Shown here piece by piece: positions 60,008-64,000 of a stretch of DNA of 64,000 bases (its first letter is position 1; every line of letters starts with the position of its first letter). Position numbers and translations under genes: made by a program. Location: contig JAQUKH010000009.1 of the NCBI GenBank assembly GCA_028719205.1, positions 1 to 64,000 of the forward strand, given 5' to 3'. Origin of the DNA: a bacterium. GTDB lineage: Bacteria; JACRDZ01; JAQUKH01. The notes below the pieces were generated by a model. The model did no database searches, had not been told where the DNA came from, and worked only from the letters and a program-made list of their open reading frames with translations.

Positions 60008-60283
60008 TTATTTAATATTGGTTTTATTAATTCTTATTTTTCTTTTCAGGATCATCTCTTTTTTTTCTTTTGGAAGTTTTTTTATCGCGCTTTCGAGCCT
60101 GAGCGCTCTGCCTTTTTTCCCGATTTTTTTCTTAAATACTAATTCCAGGGGTGATTTTCCTCTTAAATATTTTGAGCCTTTACCCTCCTGATGTTCCTTA
60201 AACCTTCTTTTTATATCAGTTGTAATACCTGTGTATAAACTTTTATTTTTACATCTTATTATATACAAAAACCAGTTGATCAT
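60008..60283 (-). CDS. Small GIY-YIG nuclease-family protein (UPF0213/YhbQ type)
   Basis: 91 aa. The N-terminus NWFLYIIRCKNKSLYTGITTDIKRRFKEHQEGKGSKY carries the YII...YTG strand pair, the catalytic arginine (TDIKRR) and the later glutamate (LRLESAIKKLPKEKK). These single-domain proteins are common and their cellular role is not established. The start lies five bases from the palindromic repeat at 60288. Confidence 0.87.
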   Translation of the reverse strand: MINWFLYIIRCKNKSLYTGITTDIKRRFKEHQEGKGSKYLRGKSPLELVFKKKIGKKGRALRLESAIKKLPKEKKEMILKRKIRINKTNIK

Positions 60284-60287
60284 TAAA

Positions 60288-60377
60288 TTGTCCCCTTCGA
60301 GGATAACAAGGACTAGAAGCGGAAAGAACCTGGCTTTCAGCCATCCCGATAAAATCGGGACGCTTAAGTCTTGTTTA
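60288..60377. repeat. Second copy of the palindromic element found in the porin gene
   Basis: It shares GAGGATAACAAGGACTAGAAGC, AAGAACCTGGCTTTCAGCCA and CGCTTAAGTCTTGTTTA (given in parts) with 41787-41867. The tip differs: here CCCGATAAAATCGGG. Non-coding, between the GIY-YIG gene and the glycine-zipper protein. Confidence 0.8.
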
Positions 60378-60380
60378 TTC

Positions 60381-60554
60381 CTAGCTAAACTTGTAACCTA
60401 ACCATACGCCGATCATTCCACCGGCGCCGCTTCCAAGTATAGAGGCAACAGAAAATGTGTCAGCTCCCAGAAATATAACAAAATACTGTCCAATAATTGA
60501 GCCGGCGATCATTCCGATCAGGATCATTGTTTTTCGAGACATAATGTTAAGCAT
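60381..60554 (-). CDS. Small membrane protein with glycine-zipper motifs (57 aa)
   Basis: Two hydrophobic helices are separated by a short loop: MILIGMIAGSIIGQYFVIFLG and SILGSGAGGMIGVWLGYKF. Glycines at four-residue spacing (GMIAG, GSGAGG) allow tight packing. No ribosome binding site is obvious; a later ATG at 60542 is possible. No family is assigned. Confidence 0.45.
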   Translation of the reverse strand: MLNIMSRKTMILIGMIAGSIIGQYFVIFLGADTFSVASILGSGAGGMIGVWLGYKFS

Positions 60555-60732
60555 ACTACTATTTTTAATGGTTCTCAAGTTTTTTTATTTGTTGCCACTT
60601 TTTTCTAAGCATAATATAATAACAGAGTATGAAAAATGAAAAAATACCGTGCTAAAATAAAAAAATAAGTTTTTTACAAATTTTAAAAAATTTGGTATCA
60701 TAGATAGTTGCAATTTCAATAAGGAAAAGATT

Positions 60733-61617
60733 GTGAGATCAAAAAGGATATTTATATTAACTTTATTTTTTGGGCTTTTATTTGGTTTGGGAGATTCTCA
60801 ATCACAGACAAGCTCAGAAAAAATACAAGAGACTATTGATTTGCTTAAAAATCGGGATAGTGATATTCGTAAGAAAGCTGTAATGGAATTAGGCGAATTA
60901 AAGGACGGGCGCGCGGTAAAGAGCCTTATCGATACGTTTCAGGATAGTAATGCGAATATCCGGGAGGAAGCATCCGCAGCTTTATGCAAAATAGGTAAAC
61001 CTGCGATAGAGACCCTTATATCGGTACTCAGAGATGATAACGACAATCTTCGTGAAGGAGCCGCAAAAACTTTGAGTTGTATGGGTAAAACCTCAGTGGA
61101 TTTACTTATTTTAGAGCTTAAAAATACTTTCAGTTCTCTACATAAAGAAGTAATGGATGTACTTACTAAAATGGGCAATCCTGCCGTTGAACCGCTTATT
61201 AACACGCTTATAAATGATGAGGATACTGATGTTAAATTAAAAGCGGCTGAAGTTCTGGGCAGAATAGGGGATGTGCGCGCGGTTGACCCTCTTATAGCAT
61301 TTTTAAAATATAGAGAGGATATGTTCCTTCAATGCAGTGTGGCAGTTGCTTTAGGTAATATTAAAGATGCACGGGCGGTAGATCCGCTGATAGAAGCCTT
61401 TAAAACTGAAGAAGGCGGTGTCCGTCTGGCAGTATTGGACTCTTTAACTAAAATAAAAGATAAACGCGCGGTGGCACCTATGGTTGATATGATTAAGAAA
61501 GATAAAAGTATTCAGGCTGAATTAGTAAAAAGCCTGGCTAATTTAATGGACAGTACTGAATTTGAAGCGTTTATTCTTGCCAATAAAGATGAACTTAATA
61601 ATGTATTAGATAAATAA
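60733..61617 (+). CDS. Exported HEAT-repeat protein
   Basis: GTG start after AAGGAAAAG. Signal peptide (LFFGLLFGLGDSQS). The 294-aa product is a row of seven HEAT repeats of about 31 residues (PBS-lyase-type): DIRKKAVMELGELKDGRAVKSLIDTF, then NIREEASAALCKIGKPAIETLI, and later VKLKAAEVLGRIGDVRAVDPLIAFL. The A-x-x-L-G-x-x-x-D-x-R-A-V pattern is clear. Such scaffolds bind other proteins; the partner is unknown. The signal suggests the periplasm. Confidence 0.82.
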   Translation: MRSKRIFILTLFFGLLFGLGDSQSQTSSEKIQETIDLLKNRDSDIRKKAVMELGELKDGRAVKSLIDTFQDSNANIREEASAALCKIGKPAIETLISVLRDDNDNLREGAAKTLSCMGKTSVDLLILELKNTFSSLHKEVMDVLTKMGNPAVEPLINTLINDEDTDVKLKAAEVLGRIGDVRAVDPLIAFLKYREDMFLQCSVAVALGNIKDARAVDPLIEAFKTEEGGVRLAVLDSLTKIKDKRAVAPMVDMIKKDKSIQAELVKSLANLMDSTEFEAFILANKDELNNVLDK

Positions 61618-61638
61618 TAATAACCGACTTGACAATTT

Positions 61639-62574
61639 ATGGCTAAAAAGATAATTTTGTATATAATTCCGTTTTTTTTGCTGTTTTTGTTTGTTTTATA
61701 TTCTAATGTCCTGTCGGTTAAAGCTTCAGGAGAAAAAAAACCCGCCGTTATTTACGGTAAGAATAATTATATTTTAAAGAATCCTTCAGGTGTGGCAATA
61801 AATAAAACCAGCAAAAATATATATGTGACTGATACTGTAAACAGCAGAGTAGTGATTTTTAATCCTTCAGGCCAGTTTCTTTCTTCTTTTGGAGAAAAAG
61901 GAAAGGGTGAAGGACAATTTAATCTGCCTTATGATATCGCGATCGGGCCTGATGGAACTATCTATGTGAATGACCTTTCATCATATTTTATTCAGGTATT
62001 TGATCCTGATGGAAAGTTTAAATTTCGTTTTGGTAAACCGGGCAAAAAAAAGGATCAGTTCATCCTGCCTTTTGGTTTAGATGTAGATGCTAATGGCAAT
62101 GTTTATGTAGTTGATGTTGAAAATAATACTGTTCAGATCTTTACGGGACAGGGGCAATTTATGAAGAAGTTTGGCCAAAGCGGGGCAAGAAATGGCGAGT
62201 TTTCGCAACCTTCAGATGTCGCGATAGATAAAAATGGGAATATATATGTAGTTGAGATGCGTAACTGCCGCGTGCAGGTATTTGATAAAGATGGTAATTA
62301 TAAATTCAAATTTGCTCAACCGGGGTCAGGGCCAGGTGATCTTTCTTCTCCAAAAGGGATAGCTATATCTTCTGATGGAATGATATATGTCAGCGATTCA
62401 GGGAATGACAGGATCTCTGTTTTTTTAAAAAATGGATTATTCACTGAGTTTCGCGGAGATAAAGATGAATTAAAGGGAATAGAAAAAATAAATATTGATG
62501 ATGATAATTATTTATATATTCCAGATTCGCAAAACAGCAGAATAAGGATTTTTAGTATAGGAAATGGTTTATAA
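61639..62574 (+). CDS. Exported NHL-repeat protein (beta-propeller)
   Basis: The 311-aa product has an N-terminal hydrophobic anchor or signal. It then carries about five to six NHL repeats with the pattern D-x-x-G-x-[IV]-Y-V-x-D-x-x-x-x-R-[VI]-x-[VI]-F (for example GNVYVVDVENNTVQIF, GNIYVVEMRNCRVQVF, GMIYVSDSGNDRISVF), which form a propeller. No ribosome binding site is obvious and TTGACA stands close to the start. Follows the HEAT protein by 21 bases, so the two are probably co-transcribed. It overlaps pgpA's end by 23 bases on the opposite strand. Confidence 0.82.
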   Translation: MAKKIILYIIPFFLLFLFVLYSNVLSVKASGEKKPAVIYGKNNYILKNPSGVAINKTSKNIYVTDTVNSRVVIFNPSGQFLSSFGEKGKGEGQFNLPYDIAIGPDGTIYVNDLSSYFIQVFDPDGKFKFRFGKPGKKKDQFILPFGLDVDANGNVYVVDVENNTVQIFTGQGQFMKKFGQSGARNGEFSQPSDVAIDKNGNIYVVEMRNCRVQVFDKDGNYKFKFAQPGSGPGDLSSPKGIAISSDGMIYVSDSGNDRISVFLKNGLFTEFRGDKDELKGIEKINIDDDNYLYIPDSQNSRIRIFSIGNGL

Positions 62575-63010
62575 TTTGTAGTATGAAGTTGCTGTAGATC
62601 CCTGCCAGAATATCATCCGCCATTATGCCGGTCCCGCCGGGAAATTTTTGTAAATATGAGATCGGAAAAGGCTTCCAGATGTCAAAGATCCTGAATAAAG
62701 TAAAACCAAAGAAAATAAATTTAATGTTCAAGGGGATGAAAAGCATTGTTATAAGAAATCCGGCTATTTCATCAATAATGATCTTGGGGCTGTCATGTTC
62801 ATCAAATATGGTTTCTGCCAAAGAGGATATTTCTATTCCTAATATGATAAATAGAGTCGTGAAAATAATATAGATTTTGGGGCCCTTTAGAGAAAGAATA
62901 AAATATAAAGGAATACCTATTAATGTTCCAAGTGTTCCGGGCGCGACAGGGGAATATCCAACAAAAAAGCTCGCGAAAAATTTCACAAGCTTTTTCTGCA
63001 GTTTATCCAT
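62552..63010 (-). CDS. pgpA: Phosphatidylglycerophosphatase A
   Basis: 152 aa. The PgpA pattern is present: FASFFVGYSPVAPGTLGTLIGIPLYF, then DPKIIIDEIAGFLITMLFIP-like sequence (SPKIIIDEIAGF), then FRIFDIWKPFPISYLQKFPGGTGIMADDILAGIYSN. The Asp/Glu cluster for phosphate and metal is complete. It removes the phosphate from phosphatidylglycerophosphate, the product of PgsA, whose gene overlaps it by eight bases upstream. Confidence 0.93.
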   Translation of the reverse strand: MDKLQKKLVKFFASFFVGYSPVAPGTLGTLIGIPLYFILSLKGPKIYIIFTTLFIILGIEISSLAETIFDEHDSPKIIIDEIAGFLITMLFIPLNIKFIFFGFTLFRIFDIWKPFPISYLQKFPGGTGIMADDILAGIYSNFILQIINHFLY

Positions 63011-63611
63011 TTATCAATTCCTTGTTTTTATTGTAGTATTCAATGCCGGAAAGGACGGTAACTATTACTGTTGAAAACATTAAATAATATGGGCCTGAAA
63101 TAAAGATCCACAAGGTTAATTTGTCTAAAAACGTATTATGACTGAAGATCTGTTCTATGGGGACAAAAAAACGGGTGAAAGTATCCCTGAAAAGAATAAG
63201 ACAAATGCTTACTATGATAACCTCAAGCTGGTTTATGGTTTTATATTTGCCCGATTCTCTGGCCGGAATAACGTCGCCGTTAGAACTGGACAGTATACGG
63301 ATCCCCATGACCATAAATTCCCTGCCCAGTATAATGATAACCATCCAACCGGGGATGATCTTTCTTTCCGTGAAGGAAAGTAAGGCGCAAAGGAGCAGCA
63401 GTTTATCCGCTAAGGGATCAAGCATCTGGCCGAATTTCGAAACAACATTGTAGCGTCTCGCAAGATGGCCGTCATAAAAATCAGTGATAGTAGCAATGAT
63501 AAAACACAGAAACGCCAAATAATTCAAAAATAAATTATTGAATTCAAAAAGAAAATAGAATATTACCGCGAAAAAAATTCGGGAGATGGTGATTTTATTT
63601 ACTAGATGCAT
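63003..63611 (-). CDS. pgsA: CDP-diacylglycerol-glycerol-3-phosphate 3-phosphatidyltransferase
   Basis: 202 aa, about five membrane helices. The CDP-alcohol phosphotransferase motif is intact: DFYDGHLARRYNVVSKFGQMLDPLADKLLL, that is D-G-x2-A-R-x8-G-x3-D-x3-D. It makes phosphatidylglycerophosphate. It overlaps coaD by 17 bases upstream and pgpA by eight downstream, so the three are translationally coupled. Confidence 0.94.
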   Translation of the reverse strand: MHLVNKITISRIFFAVIFYFLFEFNNLFLNYLAFLCFIIATITDFYDGHLARRYNVVSKFGQMLDPLADKLLLLCALLSFTERKIIPGWMVIIILGREFMVMGIRILSSSNGDVIPARESGKYKTINQLEVIIVSICLILFRDTFTRFFVPIEQIFSHNTFLDKLTLWIFISGPYYLMFSTVIVTVLSGIEYYNKNKELING

Positions 63612-64000
63612 TTTTATTCAGTTTGGCGTTAATTTTATTCCTGACTATGTCAGGAACAAGCCCGTTAATGTTTCCGCCGTAGGAGGCGATCTCTTTTATT
63701 ACACTTGAAGAGACATATGAATATATCTCATTCGGCATGAGGAAAACCGTTTCAATTTTGTCATCCAGTTTACGGTTCATCAAAGCCATCTGGAATTCAT
63801 ATTCAAAATCAGTCATAGCCCTAACCCCGCGGATAATGACATGGGCCTTCTGTTTATTAACATAATTTATCAATAACCCGTCCAGTGAATCCACTTTAAC
63901 CCGTTTAAGTTTTTTGAGGGAATCTGTTAGCATTTCCAGTCTTTCTTCAAGCGTGAAAAAAGGTTCTTTATGCGGATGTTTCGCCACAGCTATGATAATA
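63595..64000 (-). CDS. coaD: Phosphopantetheine adenylyltransferase (5' end beyond window)
   Basis: The frame runs off the right edge; 135 residues are visible. It reads IIIAVAKHPHKEPFFTLEERLEML, VIIRGVRAMTDFEYEFQMALMNRKL, then TVFLMPNEIYSYVSSSVIKEIASYGGNINGLVP, all standard for CoaD in CoA biosynthesis. The N-terminal GSFDPxTxGH motif lies outside. First of the coaD-pgsA-pgpA operon. Confidence 0.92.
   Translation of the reverse strand, partial: IIIAVAKHPHKEPFFTLEERLEMLTDSLKKLKRVKVDSLDGLLINYVNKQKAHVIIRGVRAMTDFEYEFQMALMNRKLDDKIETVFLMPNEIYSYVSSSVIKEIASYGGNINGLVPDIVRNKINAKLNKNASSK

Noticed and set aside
61629-61665. Promoter from TTGACA before the NHL gene
   Set aside because: The nearest TATAAT lies 27 bases away inside the gene, too far for a sigma-70 promoter.

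Overview
This 64 kb window is AT-rich chromosomal DNA from an uncultivated, didermic (lipoprotein- and porin-bearing), respiring bacterium. The ispE - spoVG - tRNA-Gln neighbourhood, a SpoVG with an inserted zinc ribbon, many small palindromic repeats and a very enlarged complex I locus fit a candidate-phylum lineage (Omnitrophota- or Elusimicrobiota-like). The exact phylum cannot be fixed from the sequence alone.

Layout. (1) 1-4900: an accessory island ending beside tRNA-Gln. It holds a truncated ORF6N-type remnant, a 48-aa membrane protein, a DUF4041/GIY-YIG nuclease-like protein, an AlbA_2 (Schlafen-like) protein and an unknown 244-aa protein. It is bordered by an imperfect 25-bp direct repeat, and a degenerate copy of the tRNA 3' end lies near tRNA-Gln. 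(2) 4897-10994, minus strand: sugar transferase, beta-propeller lipoprotein, exported DJ-1/PfpI protein, TPR lipoprotein, IspE, SpoVG and tRNA-Gln. (3) 11191-36956, plus strand: one compact complex I locus, nuoABCDHIJK, then six antiporter-like subunits instead of three, nuoE, nuoF, a 1788-aa protein made of two complete NuoG/FdhA-like halves, a second NuoE/NuoF pair of the HydB type, and two single-domain cyclic-nucleotide-binding-fold proteins. (4) 36959-41665: flippase-like membrane protein, small lipoprotein, CopA copper ATPase, CsoR repressor and a Cys-rich exported protein; copA and csoR both have CsoR-like operators in their promoters. (5) 41772-51436: an envelope module of porin, a duplicated secreted protein, OB-fold lipoprotein, TlpA thioredoxin, an FtsX-type permease with two ATPases, YHS-domain proteins and lipoproteins. 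(6) 51483-64000: housekeeping and stress genes: CBS/DRTGG family II pyrophosphatase, Tex, two Hsp20 proteins (one exported), ABC-F ATPase, HEAT and NHL repeat proteins, and a pgpA/pgsA/coaD operon running off the right edge.

The main discovery candidate is region 3. NuoD keeps the quinone-site residues and lacks the NiFe cysteines, so this is a true complex I rather than a hydrogenase. It has twice the usual antiporter modules, two different NADH/flavin input modules, a double-length iron-sulfur arm whose two molybdopterin-type domains both carry Glu at the catalytic Cys/Sec position, and two linked CNBD proteins. I infer a large, possibly two-input or regulated, respiratory complex; the biochemistry is unproven. 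Secondary candidates are a palindromic repeat that forms the signal-peptide n-region of a porin, a heptanucleotide tandem repeat in the TlpA signal peptide, and a one-permease/two-ATPase transporter whose permease carries an internally repeated extracytoplasmic insert.
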